In this document: positions 53,719 through 61,558 of the stretch, one piece after another
Position numbering within the stretch: the first letter of the stretch is position 1
Layout of the letters: the number at the start of each line of letters is the position of its first letter
Origin: Lentilactobacillus otakiensis DSM 19908 = JCM 15040
Lineage (GTDB): Bacteria > Bacillota > Bacilli > Lactobacillales > Lactobacillaceae
DNA length: 64,000 nucleotides
Assembly: GCF_001434145.1 (NCBI RefSeq)
Contig: NZ_AZED01000005.1
Coordinates: 179,172 to 243,171 of the forward strand
Direction: 5' to 3'
Translations under genes and position numbers: made by a program
The notes under the pieces: model-generated
Databases searched by the model: none
What the model was told of the DNA's origin: nothing
Seen by the model: only the letters and a program-made list of their open reading frames with translations

Positions 53719-54309
53719 TTACAAGTTAATTGCTTTACTACGATCCAATAATTTAACAATCATCTTAGTCAAGACACCGGCGAAGATGAAAGTGGAAATA
53801 TAACGGGTGACAAATAACCCTAAGAGTAATGGCAAACCGAATTTGTCATAACCATTTCGGATCATGTCCCAGGCAAATGTGACCACAACAGTTGTGAAAA
53901 TTGAGGCGTTTAGGCCAAACCAGTCATAACGTTTGTATGCGGTCAAAGTGAAACCAAGTTCAGAAGCAATCCCTTGAACCAAGCCTGAGATAAAGGCACC
54001 TGCGCCCCATTGACCACCAAGAAAGACTTCGACGGCAGCGCCTAAGAATTCACCAAGGAATGCCGAACCGAATGTCCGAATAATAAATCCTGTCAGTGGG
54101 CCGGCCATGCACCAAAGACCCATCAACAGGTCATTGGCGAATGGTGCCATTCCAAATGGGGTAAGAGCAACGGTCAAACCGGTGTACAGGAAACCGGCTC
54201 CCCAAAAAATAATACCGGTAAAAATAGCGATTAATGCAATTAAAATAATGTTTCTAAGCGTCCATTGGCTTTGCTTTTTGCCGCCGGTTGCCTGACTCTT
54301 GTTATCCAT
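53719..54309 (-). CDS. ykoE: ECF transporter substrate-capture (S) component, YkoE family
   Basis: A 196-aa membrane protein with about five to six spans. TGIIFWGAGFLYTGLTVALTPFG, NDLLMGLWCMAGPLTGFIIRTFGSAFLGEFLGAAVEVFLG and GLVQGIASELGFTLTAYKRYDW are the YkoE pattern. It binds thiamine or its HMP moiety. The ATG at 54309 has GGAGGT upstream; the longer reading crosses the leader terminator and is false. The TPP riboswitch lies directly upstream. Confidence 0.92.
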   Translation of the reverse strand: MDNKSQATGGKKQSQWTLRNIILIALIAIFTGIIFWGAGFLYTGLTVALTPFGMAPFANDLLMGLWCMAGPLTGFIIRTFGSAFLGEFLGAAVEVFLGGQWGAGAFISGLVQGIASELGFTLTAYKRYDWFGLNASIFTTVVVTFAWDMIRNGYDKFGLPLLLGLFVTRYISTFIFAGVLTKMIVKLLDRSKAINL

Positions 54310-54372
54310 AACAAGACCTCCAAATATGATTTTGATCAAATCAATCACGGAAGGTCTTATAGCTGAGCACAC

Positions 54373-54414
54373 AAAGAGGCCAGGCACAAAACTGGTTGTT
54401 TTGCCCTGGCCTCA
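54373..54414 (-). terminator. Riboswitch expression-platform terminator
   Basis: On the minus strand GAGGCCAGG ... CCTGGCCTCTTTGTG, between the TPP aptamer and ykoE. Confidence 0.75.
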
Positions 54415-54446
54415 GAAATTCATCTAATTGCAATTTATCCATCTAA

Positions 54447-54535
54447 ATACAACGGAGCATGCTCCCTTCGCTGGTATTGTCCAGATCAGGTTCGATGGGT
54501 TTTTCTCAGCCAATAAGGCACCCCAGATAGTTGTA
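54447..54535 (-). ncRNA. TPP (THI-box) riboswitch of ykoEDC
   Basis: The minus strand contains the invariant THI-box elements in order: CTGGGGTGCC, GGCTGAGA, CCCATCGAACCTGATCTGG, and ATACCAGCGAAGGGA, closed by ACAAC/GTTGT. Thiamine pyrophosphate binding should favour the downstream terminator and shut off ykoEDC. Confidence 0.95.
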
Positions 54536-54644
54536 TGATCAAATTTAGTATACAAGATATAAAATTAATTTACAAACGAAACTAATCCCTTAAAATAAGA
54601 GTGTAACCAATTTAACGAAATTTGAATGACGAGGAGGAGCAATT

Positions 54645-55451
54645 GTGGTGAAAGTGATTGCAAGCGACATGGACGGAACGTTTTTGAATGATCAGGGGAC
54701 TTTTGATGAGGAACAATTCCAAAAGCAGCTTGATCAGTTGGGTGAGAAGGGGATGCACTTCATCTCCGCCAGCAGTAACCAGTATCAGCATCTGCTGGGA
54801 TTGTTCAAGAATGTCCACGGCCCAATTTCATACGTTTGTAACAACGGTGCCTTGGTCATCGATGAGCGCGGCGTGATTGTTCATGAAGAAATTATTGATC
54901 ATTTAATCTTGAAGAAAGCTTTGGATTGGATTTTGAGTACCCCAAGTTTTGCCGGTGCCGAAGTGATTTTGGTCGGCAGAAATGGGACTTACTGCAATTT
55001 ACCTGAGGATGCTGATCGATTCCAGGCATCTAAATATTTTTACGAAGACATGCAGTCAATGGCTGACTTGCGCTTGGTCTTTGATTCAATTTATAAGCTG
55101 GATATCACTTGGGAAGAAGGCGGCGTACTCAAACGGCAGGATGAATTTAATCATAAGTTCAGCGGCCAATTGAACGCGATTTCTTCCGGGATGAATGGTC
55201 TTGACGTAATGGTCGATGGGACTGACAAATTAACCGGCATTCAAATGCTGCTGCAGTCCTGGAATTTGAGGCTAGACGATGTGGCTGCCTTTGGTGACAA
55301 CGGCAACGACTTCGAAATGGTCAATGCAGCCGGCGAAGGCTATGCGATGAAGAATTCCGCGGCTGATTTACTTCAAAAAGTTGAGAAGGTTACCGAAGAA
55401 TCCAATAACGACCAAGGTGTCCAACACAAAATCGATGAATATTTAGGCTAG
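54645..55451 (+). CDS. Cof-type HAD-superfamily sugar-phosphatase-like hydrolase
   Basis: A 268-aa HAD-IIB protein. Motif I is VIASDMDGTFLND, motif II FISASSNQYQHLLGLF, and motifs III/IV are LTGIQMLLQSWNLRLDDVAAFGDNGNDFEMVNAAG. A Cof-type cap lies between them. It dephosphorylates small phosphorylated metabolites, substrate unknown. The start is GTG with GAGGAGG 7 bp upstream. Its 3' end overlaps the convergent hydrolase gene by 9 bp, with no terminator between. Confidence 0.9.
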   Translation: MVKVIASDMDGTFLNDQGTFDEEQFQKQLDQLGEKGMHFISASSNQYQHLLGLFKNVHGPISYVCNNGALVIDERGVIVHEEIIDHLILKKALDWILSTPSFAGAEVILVGRNGTYCNLPEDADRFQASKYFYEDMQSMADLRLVFDSIYKLDITWEEGGVLKRQDEFNHKFSGQLNAISSGMNGLDVMVDGTDKLTGIQMLLQSWNLRLDDVAAFGDNGNDFEMVNAAGEGYAMKNSAADLLQKVEKVTEESNNDQGVQHKIDEYLG

Positions 55452-56378
55452 AAATCGGCTGGTGTTTGGATACAAAGCCACGAGGTCCGCTAATGAAAAA
55501 CTGAGAACCTGATCTGAATCGTGATATCTGAAGTAATAGGTTTGATCGGTTGAGTCCAATACCGAAATGTAGTGGGTGTAGTTGAAGTTGGGATGGTCGT
55601 CCATTGATGGCTTGTAGGGGATGGCGACTTCATCCAAGACATTGAAAAGACGGTTGCGGGCTTCAAACTGGGTTCGACTGGCTTGAACGCCGAGCTTGTT
55701 CACTGCGGCGACCAAGAATCTGGTCGTCGGTGTGTTGGTGGCTTTCGGTAAGTCTTGGCTCATGATCAGTTGTTGGGCCTTTGGGGTTAACGCCTGCTCA
55801 TTATCAACGCCGAGCTTTTTCTCCAGTCTGGCCATGTGTTCCGGATAAGTTGGTGAATTGGTCATGACACCAATCGAGTTGTCGATGATTTCCAAGCCGT
55901 TGACGGTTGGCTCAAGGATGAGTGTTTGCCCCGATTTGTCAGTGAGAATCCAATGAAATGAGAAGACTTCGCGGCCGGCCATCCAGTATTTGCCAATCAA
56001 GGCAATGTTGTCGAGGTCAGTTTTGACCTCTTCGAGAGAGGCGTGCTCACCAAGGACCCATGGCAGAAAATCTTGTGGGGTCAGGTTCAGCTTGCCGTCG
56101 ACTTCTTTATCTAAGTAGTGGGCTTTGAGGGGAAACATTAACTCCGCACAGCTGAGGCCCTGAGTATTAACGCCGTCGGCCACTAAAATATTGTCATTTT
56201 CTTCGGTGCGGCCACCGCCAATGTATGGGTATTTGATGGGCCGCTTGCCGGATAAAGCGGTTTCATAATTGGGCTGATTAATGAGAACTGGTTTCCAAGC
56301 CGCCTTGACCGGAAAGTCCATGGTTCGGGCAAGTAGGACGTGTTCATTTAACGTTTGTAATGTGAGACTGGTGCACAT
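55443..56378 (-). CDS. Choloylglycine (bile salt) hydrolase/penicillin V acylase-family enzyme
   Basis: A 311-aa Ntn hydrolase. Starting at ATG 56378, Cys2 becomes the N-terminal nucleophile after Met removal (MCTSLTLQ). Arg18 and Asp21 are in LLARTMDFP, Asn71 in DGVNTQGLSCAEL, Asn174 in VMTNSPTYPEH, and the catalytic Arg in SRTQFEARNRL. All catalytic positions of the family are therefore present. Whether bile salts or penicillin V/acyl-homoserine lactones are the substrate cannot be told. GAGGTG lies 6 bp before the ATG; the GTG reading 9 bp upstream would block Cys2 exposure and is rejected. Confidence 0.9.
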   Translation of the reverse strand: MCTSLTLQTLNEHVLLARTMDFPVKAAWKPVLINQPNYETALSGKRPIKYPYIGGGRTEENDNILVADGVNTQGLSCAELMFPLKAHYLDKEVDGKLNLTPQDFLPWVLGEHASLEEVKTDLDNIALIGKYWMAGREVFSFHWILTDKSGQTLILEPTVNGLEIIDNSIGVMTNSPTYPEHMARLEKKLGVDNEQALTPKAQQLIMSQDLPKATNTPTTRFLVAAVNKLGVQASRTQFEARNRLFNVLDEVAIPYKPSMDDHPNFNYTHYISVLDSTDQTYYFRYHDSDQVLSFSLADLVALYPNTSRFLA

Positions 56379-56479
56379 ATTGGTCACCTCGTTGGCTGAT
56401 TTTAGTTAGTACAATATACGTCAAATATAACACGAAATAAGAACGGGGCTATGACAGATTGTTTGTGGCTGATTACACT

Positions 56480-56593
56480 AAACGTGCTCGCAGGAGCAAT
56501 AATCTGCACATAAGCCTACCACAATCAAAATCAAACTCGATTTTGATTGCGGTAAGCTTATGCTCCAATTATTCCCGCTCCTGCTCGCACTCT
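56480..56593 (-). repeat. Palindromic element copy D, not at a stop codon
   Basis: Minus strand: AGAGTGCGAGCAGGAGCGG at the left, GCTCCTGCGAGCACGTTT at the right. Helices are GCAGGAGC/GCTCCTGC, AATAATT/ATTATT and CATAAGC/GCTTATG with TGCAG unpaired. The tip is AAATCGAGTTTGATTTT as in A and B. It lies between two divergent genes, so it is the only clear copy not fused to a stop codon. Confidence 0.86.
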
Positions 56594-56646
56594 CTAATTA
56601 TTTAGTGTAAACTTAATCTTAATAAGAAGAAAAAAGGGGAATGATT

Positions 56647-57276
56647 ATGAAATCCGCCTGGAATTTAGTTGGGATGGCTTTGTGGCTGCTCCTAATCATC
56701 TATTTTGCATATATTATTCACGATATGCGAGCCCGTCGCTTGCGCTTGATCGTGACTGAAAAGAAGAGTTTTACCTGGCATAACTTTTGGATTTCATTTG
56801 GCGAACTGGTCGTATTTTTGCTGTTCTTGTGGGGAATGGCGTATTCGACATTTTTCCTGGATGTCAAAAAGATGGACCAGAGCCGAATCACAACCAGTTA
56901 TGCTTATAAACCATTGATTATCCGTTATCGGGCAGACCAGTCCGACTATGTCATGGTAAGAACTGGCAACGGCCGAAAACCAATCCAGAATTACACATAT
57001 TATGTTGACGGCGGTAAATACTTAGTTAATAGCACCAACGCGACGATTGTGTATGGCAAGAGTAATTTGAATGTTCAAGCTGAAACATACAAATGGAACA
57101 AGGAGTGGCTCGATCATTTGGATACCCGGTACCAGCACGCGTGGGTAGCGACGGTTACCACAACGTATAAGAAGAATCTGTTCAACGGAATCGGCCTCCA
57201 TGCAGGACGACAAGCGGATCGATTTAGTTTGATTCGGATTCCGGATAAGTCGTTCATGTATGTAGTGGGCGACTAG
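56647..57276 (+). CDS. Membrane-anchored protein, LVIS_2131-like
   Basis: A 209-aa protein of unknown function. Two N-terminal spans (AWNLVGMALWLLLIIYFAYIIHDMRARRLRL; FWISFGELVVFLLFLWGMAYSTFFL) are followed by an extracellular beta-rich domain of about 130 residues. The latter includes SYAYKPLIIRYRADQSDYVMVRTGNGRKP, NATIVYGKSNLNVQAETYKW and AWVATVTTTYKKNLFNGIGLHAGR. The architecture recalls a lactobacillus-specific family (LVIS_2131); that name is from memory. The ATG at 56647 is 7 bp after GGGGA. Its TAG stop starts a small hairpin. Confidence 0.72.
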   Translation: MKSAWNLVGMALWLLLIIYFAYIIHDMRARRLRLIVTEKKSFTWHNFWISFGELVVFLLFLWGMAYSTFFLDVKKMDQSRITTSYAYKPLIIRYRADQSDYVMVRTGNGRKPIQNYTYYVDGGKYLVNSTNATIVYGKSNLNVQAETYKWNKEWLDHLDTRYQHAWVATVTTTYKKNLFNGIGLHAGRQADRFSLIRIPDKSFMYVVGD

Positions 57277-57312
57277 CTCCGGGAGATCCCGAGCCGTCCT
57301 CGGAGTAGCTAA
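57274..57312 (+). repeat. Small hairpin at the 57276 stop codon, possible element remnant (I)
   Basis: TAGCTCCG ... CGGAGTAGCTA pairs around GGGAGATCCC, and contains CCGTCCTCGGAG, like the GTCGTCGGAG ends of copies C and F. TAG is the stop codon. End motifs are mostly lost, so membership is uncertain. Confidence 0.4.
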
Positions 57313-57346
57313 GTTAGCAAACGAAATTCAGAGCTAAAACCAAGCC

Positions 57347-57381
57347 AAAAAAGCGGGCACCCAAAAAGGATGTCCGCTTTA
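57347..57381. terminator. Terminator between convergent genes
   Basis: Arms AAAGCGGGCA / TGTCCGCTTT with A and T tracts on the respective sides; it serves the 56647 gene and the FAD protein gene. Confidence 0.75.
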
Positions 57382-57401
57382 CTATTTCAAATTTTAAAAA
57401 T

Positions 57402-59282
57402 CTAATCCATTTCCACATCACTAGCAGTCGGCAATCCCAGCACTTCAGCAGCTAACTTATCCGCTGTCTGAAGGTTGGTATCGTTGACGCCAGGTCGTGG
57501 GGCTGCGTTAGTCACATAACGTAAGCCATCCAATGGCACGCCCCAGATATAAACGTCTGGTTGGACGTCGCCATTAATATCCAATAATTGGTCGGTGTCT
57601 GGATCAACATCCACGGCATTCACACCAACATTTTCGCCATTAATTGGTAAACGACGAGTACGAGCGAGTTGGGTGTCAACCAAGCTTTCCAGTAGTGGGT
57701 TGGCCGTGATATCAAGATTGGCCTTTGGCACCCGTGCCTCAACCAAGGTAGCGGATCTAAATTTATCGGTATTCCGCTTTGGAGAGGCGGTTACGAACCA
57801 GCCATCTGTTCCTTTAACCTGCATACCAGGTGCCAAGATGGTCACAACGCCACTGCGAATCAAAGCAGATAATTGTTTGCTTCTGATAACTGGCGGTCCC
57901 ATGATTAAGAAGTTAATCACTGAGTCCAAATTGCCCCAGAATTTTTCAACATAATCCTGATTGGTAAAGCAGTTATCAACAAACATTTGTCGGAAAGTTG
58001 GTCGGAAGTCCCGCAGCAAGTCTCTGGCGGCAGCTAGTGGCCCAGTCTTAGAACCTTTAGTTGAATCCACAATTTCGCTATTCAGCCAATTAATCAGAAC
58101 GGATTGATAATCTTCCGTGCCAATTGCATGAACATCTTTGAAAGGATTGATGATGTAATCCCATTCGAAGGCGTCCTCTTCTTGAAAACCAAACTGCTTG
58201 AGAACTGCACTTTTGTCTGGATTACTCAAGAATTCCTTTTCAAATTCGTTGGCGCTCTTATAAGGATATTTGTCGTTGATGGTTAATTTGTAAAAGACTA
58301 ACTCTAAGTCAGATAACAATAGGTCCATGAACTTATCAAACGGTAGCTTGCCATCCACTGAGTTCTTTTGGATATTTTTCTTGGTCAAGAACTTTGGTAC
58401 TTCGCACTCGCCATAGCCCTTTTCGTTGATTGGCTTTGGATAGTAGGGGATGCCACGGCCGGAACCCGCGATGATCCGTGGTTCACGTCCGGATGGCTGG
58501 TAAAATAAACTATCATCTTCGTTTTGCATGTAATGACCGCCGCGTCCAAGGGTTAACTCGGACACGTAGTCGATGAAGCTGAGGCCAAGGCCCCGGATGA
58601 TGGCGGGCTCACCGGCAGGGATGCCGCTTAAATCAGCGTCGCCGGGGTGAGTTGGCGCGATGTAAGTTAACGCATTTTCCTGTGCATAAGTGGCGAGCGA
58701 CTGTTCCTCATCGTTGAGGTAGTTGTCCTGTTGACCCAGGCTCATGACAACTTTGTCAAATGTGTACGTGCCGTCAGCTGTTTTGATCACCGGTTTGTGG
58801 TCCGCATTGTAAGTTAAATCAGTTACCTGTGCCTTCATCAGCGAAGTTGAAATTTCGGTTGGCTGCTGGCTGATTAAATCATCGTAGAACCATTTGATAT
58901 AGGCCCCAAATAAGACCCGCGGTGCGTAGCCGTTGATCTTCAGCTGAGCGGCTGCCGCAATGATATCTGGCGAATAGCCATGTGCTGCCAAGTACTGATT
59001 GGCCTCATCACTTCTTGCCCATTCAAACAAAGAAGGGCCGTCATAGACTTTGCTCGACATATTGACCGAGGCGTCTGTGAAGAGGGTGATTTGGTCGGCG
59101 GCACTATTCATAATCAGTTCATCTGATTGGTCAGTGCGCCAAACCCGGCCGCCAATGCCGGTTGGATCGAACAGCGTGATTGACAATGGCTCAGTCTGCT
59201 CACTGTGATATTTATATTGATTAAATAATTGGGAGGTCACTAAGATCCCCCGTGGACCAGCTCCAATAATTCCAACTTTCAT
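57402..59282 (-). CDS. FAD/NAD(P)-binding protein (NAD_binding_9 type)
   Basis: A 626-aa protein. The dinucleotide fingerprint KVGIIGAGPRGILVTSQLF is at the very N-terminus, followed by ITLFDPTGIGGRVWRTDQSDELIMNSAADQITLFTD, the layout of the PF13454 oxidoreductase-like family. GNLDSVINFLIMGPPVIRSKQLSALIRSGVVTILAPGMQV gives a second nucleotide-like segment. The reaction is unknown. The ATG at 59282 has GGGAG 8 bp upstream; the 5-codon longer GTG reading is rejected. It lies 24 bp after the dipeptidase gene and is probably co-transcribed. Confidence 0.82.
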   Translation of the reverse strand: MKVGIIGAGPRGILVTSQLFNQYKYHSEQTEPLSITLFDPTGIGGRVWRTDQSDELIMNSAADQITLFTDASVNMSSKVYDGPSLFEWARSDEANQYLAAHGYSPDIIAAAAQLKINGYAPRVLFGAYIKWFYDDLISQQPTEISTSLMKAQVTDLTYNADHKPVIKTADGTYTFDKVVMSLGQQDNYLNDEEQSLATYAQENALTYIAPTHPGDADLSGIPAGEPAIIRGLGLSFIDYVSELTLGRGGHYMQNEDDSLFYQPSGREPRIIAGSGRGIPYYPKPINEKGYGECEVPKFLTKKNIQKNSVDGKLPFDKFMDLLLSDLELVFYKLTINDKYPYKSANEFEKEFLSNPDKSAVLKQFGFQEEDAFEWDYIINPFKDVHAIGTEDYQSVLINWLNSEIVDSTKGSKTGPLAAARDLLRDFRPTFRQMFVDNCFTNQDYVEKFWGNLDSVINFLIMGPPVIRSKQLSALIRSGVVTILAPGMQVKGTDGWFVTASPKRNTDKFRSATLVEARVPKANLDITANPLLESLVDTQLARTRRLPINGENVGVNAVDVDPDTDQLLDINGDVQPDVYIWGVPLDGLRYVTNAAPRPGVNDTNLQTADKLAAEVLGLPTASDVEMD

Positions 59283-59306
59283 GTCATATACTCCCACTAT
59301 CTCAAT

Positions 59307-59870
59307 TTAATAATCTTTTGGATCGACCTCTAAGGGGCCAAATTCGTCCGCATCTGAATCACGGAAGTCCCACCATTCATTTTCGTAACCGACAAAACCG
59401 GCTTTATGCATTGCATCATTAAGAATATCGTAGTTCTTTTGGGCGGTTGGTGTCCATGATGCTTTTTCACTGCGTTTAGCAGCACCCGTGAAATCGTCAA
59501 ACGGCGTTGGCATCTCAATGTCATTGCCGTCCAGATCGGTTAATGTCAGATCAAAGGTGACACCTTTTTGGTGGCTGAAATTAGGATCCGGTTGCGCTAC
59601 CCAAATGGGATCAGGATATACTTCAAATAGCCGCTTTTGGGCGTAAGTCGGGCGATAGGCGTCCCAAATTTTAATCCGGTAGCCTTGCGCTTTGAGATCC
59701 TTGCTGGCATTGCCGAGCTTCTTAACCGTATCGATTCGAGAAATTGCTTGGTCGAAATCATACACCACCTGGTGCGTAAAATTATCGCTGGTTGCGTACT
59801 TCAAGTCAAAAATGATGTCTGGGTCGACGTCGTGAACGTTAATGTAGCCTTGAGTCTTTTTATCAGCCAT
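59307..59870 (-). CDS. D-alanyl-D-alanine dipeptidase (VanX/DdpX family) with an altered zinc ligand
   Basis: A 187-aa M15-family peptidase. The substrate arginine is in IWDAYRPTYAQKRLFE (Arg73). The zinc motif SHQKGVTFDLTLTD supplies His100 and Asp107. The catalytic Glu165 is in ENEWWDFRDSD. In VanX that segment is EWWH, where His is the third zinc ligand; here it is Asp168. It would hydrolyse free D-Ala-D-Ala, fitting the D-Ala-D-Lac cell wall of many vancomycin-resistant lactobacilli. GGAGGTG precedes the ATG. Confidence 0.86.
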   Translation of the reverse strand: MADKKTQGYINVHDVDPDIIFDLKYATSDNFTHQVVYDFDQAISRIDTVKKLGNASKDLKAQGYRIKIWDAYRPTYAQKRLFEVYPDPIWVAQPDPNFSHQKGVTFDLTLTDLDGNDIEMPTPFDDFTGAAKRSEKASWTPTAQKNYDILNDAMHKAGFVGYENEWWDFRDSDADEFGPLEVDPKDY

Positions 59871-59926
59871 GAGGGCACCTCCGCAAGTATTAGAGAATTC
59901 TAGTTAAGTTAATAATAGTTTAATAA

Positions 59927-60577
59927 TTATTCATTTTCAAATGTATTTCCACGATAAATGCCAATATCATCGACATAAATTTTGCCGGTGTATGGTTTGG
60001 CCTGTTCTTTAAGCATGCCGATCTTTGGATAGGCAATGGTAGAAGTCGAAGTGGCTTTGATAGCCGTCCCCATGACTTCACCGGTGTCGCCATTAAGGCC
60101 GGATGGAATATCGATCGCATGAACCTTTGCGGCCGAGGCGTTGGCTTTGTCGATGATTGTCGCAAAGTCGCCACCAACGTTGCGGGACAAGCCGCTGCCA
60201 AATAACGCATCGACCAAGGTCGTGTATTTATCAAAATTGGCATTCATAAAAGCTTTGGGAATTTGGTAGTAGTCGCAAATGTGTTGCTGGCTCTTATGGT
60301 CATCGCTGGCGTGGTCGGGGTTGCCGATGGTCAGGATGGAAACTTTGTAGCCATGGGTGGCCAACAGACGGGCGACCACTAAGCCGTCACCGCCATTGTT
60401 GCCGGTTCCGGCCAGAATGAGGACGTTGCTTAAATCGAGATCTTTGTTATCAAGCATATTTTCATAAATCTTCAGCCCGGCACGTTCCATGAGGACCATG
60501 GAAGGGATGCCGATTTTGTTAATCGTTTTATCGTCTAGTTCGCGCGATTCTTCAACTGTAATTGTTTGTGTCATCAT
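59927..60577 (-). CDS. nnrE: NAD(P)H-hydrate epimerase
   Basis: A 216-aa YjeF-N domain protein. ITVEESRELDDKTINKIGIPSMVLMERAG opens it. The nucleotide loop is VLILAGTGNNGGDGLVVARLLATHGY, and VDALFGSGLSRNVGG and VHAIDIPSGLNGDTGEV complete the site. It epimerises damaged NAD(P)HX. The dehydratase partner (NnrD) is not fused or adjacent. The ATG at 60577 follows GGGAGG. Confidence 0.94.
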   Translation of the reverse strand: MMTQTITVEESRELDDKTINKIGIPSMVLMERAGLKIYENMLDNKDLDLSNVLILAGTGNNGGDGLVVARLLATHGYKVSILTIGNPDHASDDHKSQQHICDYYQIPKAFMNANFDKYTTLVDALFGSGLSRNVGGDFATIIDKANASAAKVHAIDIPSGLNGDTGEVMGTAIKATSTSTIAYPKIGMLKEQAKPYTGKIYVDDIGIYRGNTFENE

Positions 60578-60747
60578 ATTACCTCCCATATTAATGATGA
60601 AAGCATTTCATACCTTATATGTTGGGCTATTTGTCACGTGAATGCAAGCCTTATATACTGTTTGGAGCGTCTACAAACAATATACGTGTTTTTTCGCATT
60701 TGACTGCATTATAATGAAAGTTGTAAAGAAAAGTTGGAGGTAAGATC

Positions 60748-61077
60748 ATGTCACTAGATTTTCCAGAAAATATGCATGAATTTGAAGATAAATTTGCCAT
60801 CGAAAAAGCCCGTCACCCGGAAATAACCAGGGACGGACTGATGAAGCAGGTGATTGAGGATGCCTTTCAAGGGTATCTCGATGAAGCTGAAGAAGGTCAT
60901 TATGACACTGGTGAGTTGGTCGGCAAAGAGATTCAGATTAAGAGTGTTCATCATGACTTGCTGAAGAAAATCCCACCAATGGGCGATTCATTCGAAGCCG
61001 ATTTTGAAAAAGACGGCAACAAATTAATGTGGTACTTAGAGGATCAGGCTGACAAAGCTGCGGCGGAATTCTCATAG
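60748..61077 (+). CDS. Hypothetical protein, acidic
   Basis: A 109-aa protein of unknown function: DFPENMHEFEDKFAIEKARHPEITRDGLMKQVIEDAFQGYLDEAEEGHYDTGELVGKEIQIKSVHHDLLKKIPPMGDSFEADFEKDGNKLMWYLEDQADKAAAEFS. It looks helical and soluble. TTGGAGGTAAG lies before the ATG. It stands alone upstream of tRNA-Arg. Confidence 0.72.
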   Translation: MSLDFPENMHEFEDKFAIEKARHPEITRDGLMKQVIEDAFQGYLDEAEEGHYDTGELVGKEIQIKSVHHDLLKKIPPMGDSFEADFEKDGNKLMWYLEDQADKAAAEFS

Positions 61078-61128
61078 ACTTGATGGTTGTATTATTATGC
61101 AGTAAACGCTATAATTAAATGATGTAAG

Positions 61129-61200
61129 GCGTCCTTAGTGTAATGGATAGCACATGAGATTTCGGTCCTCATGATCCGAGTTCGACTCTCGGGGGACGCA
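61129..61200 (+). tRNA. tRNA-Arg (anticodon TCG)
   Basis: A 72-base tRNA without encoded CCA. Acceptor arms are GCGTCCT / GGGACGC, with D-arm GTGTAATGGATAGCAC, anticodon region TGAGATTTCGGTCCTCA and T-arm CCGAGTTCGACTCTCGG. The anticodon loop reads TTTCGGT, giving TCG; the closing pair A31-C39 is a mismatch. It borders an integrase remnant. Confidence 0.88.
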
Positions 61201-61210
61201 TAATATAGGC

Positions 61211-61246
61211 AAGAATCCTTGGTATCTCAAGGGTTCTTATTTTTTT
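61211..61246 (+). terminator. Terminator of tRNA-Arg
   Basis: AAGAATCCTT ... AAGGGTTCTT followed by ATTTTTTT, about 10 bp after the tRNA. Confidence 0.8.
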
Positions 61247-61273
61247 CACCGAAAATTCACCGAAAAATGTTTA

Positions 61274-61558
61274 AAGTGCTAAGAAACTGCTGAATTTTTG
61301 AGTGGTTTCTTTTTTGATTTCCTCATCCACATGGGTGTAGGTATTTAAGATAATTGACGCATCTTAATCACCCAGCTGCATCTGAATTTGCTTGATAGGG
61401 ATGCCTGATTGACTCAGTAGTGTGGCAACTGTGTGTCTAAGACCATGCGGTGAAATTCGTTTCAACTGGAACCTGTCGATGATCTTGATGGTAGTTGAAC
61501 CATTGCTTTGCAGGAAAGCTTTTTGCTTAGTCTTCCATATACTAGCAGATTATGCTTG
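61274..61558 (-). pseudogene. 3' remnant of a tyrosine-recombinase phage integrase
   Basis: One minus-strand frame encodes ASIWKTKQKAFLQSNGSTTI, FQLKRISPHGLRHTVATLLSQSGIPIKQIQMQLGD, a stop (TAA), then DASIILNTYTHVDEEIKKETTQKFSSFLAL. HxLRHTxA and the NTYxHV catalytic tyrosine box are the integrase signature. The gene has an internal stop and no N-terminal two thirds. The remaining gap (61559-61734) shows no gene. Its position beside tRNA-Arg marks an old integration site. Confidence 0.85.

Noticed and set aside
54310..54387. N-terminal extension of ykoE
   Set aside because: The extension overlaps the riboswitch terminator; GGAGGT marks the ATG at 54309.
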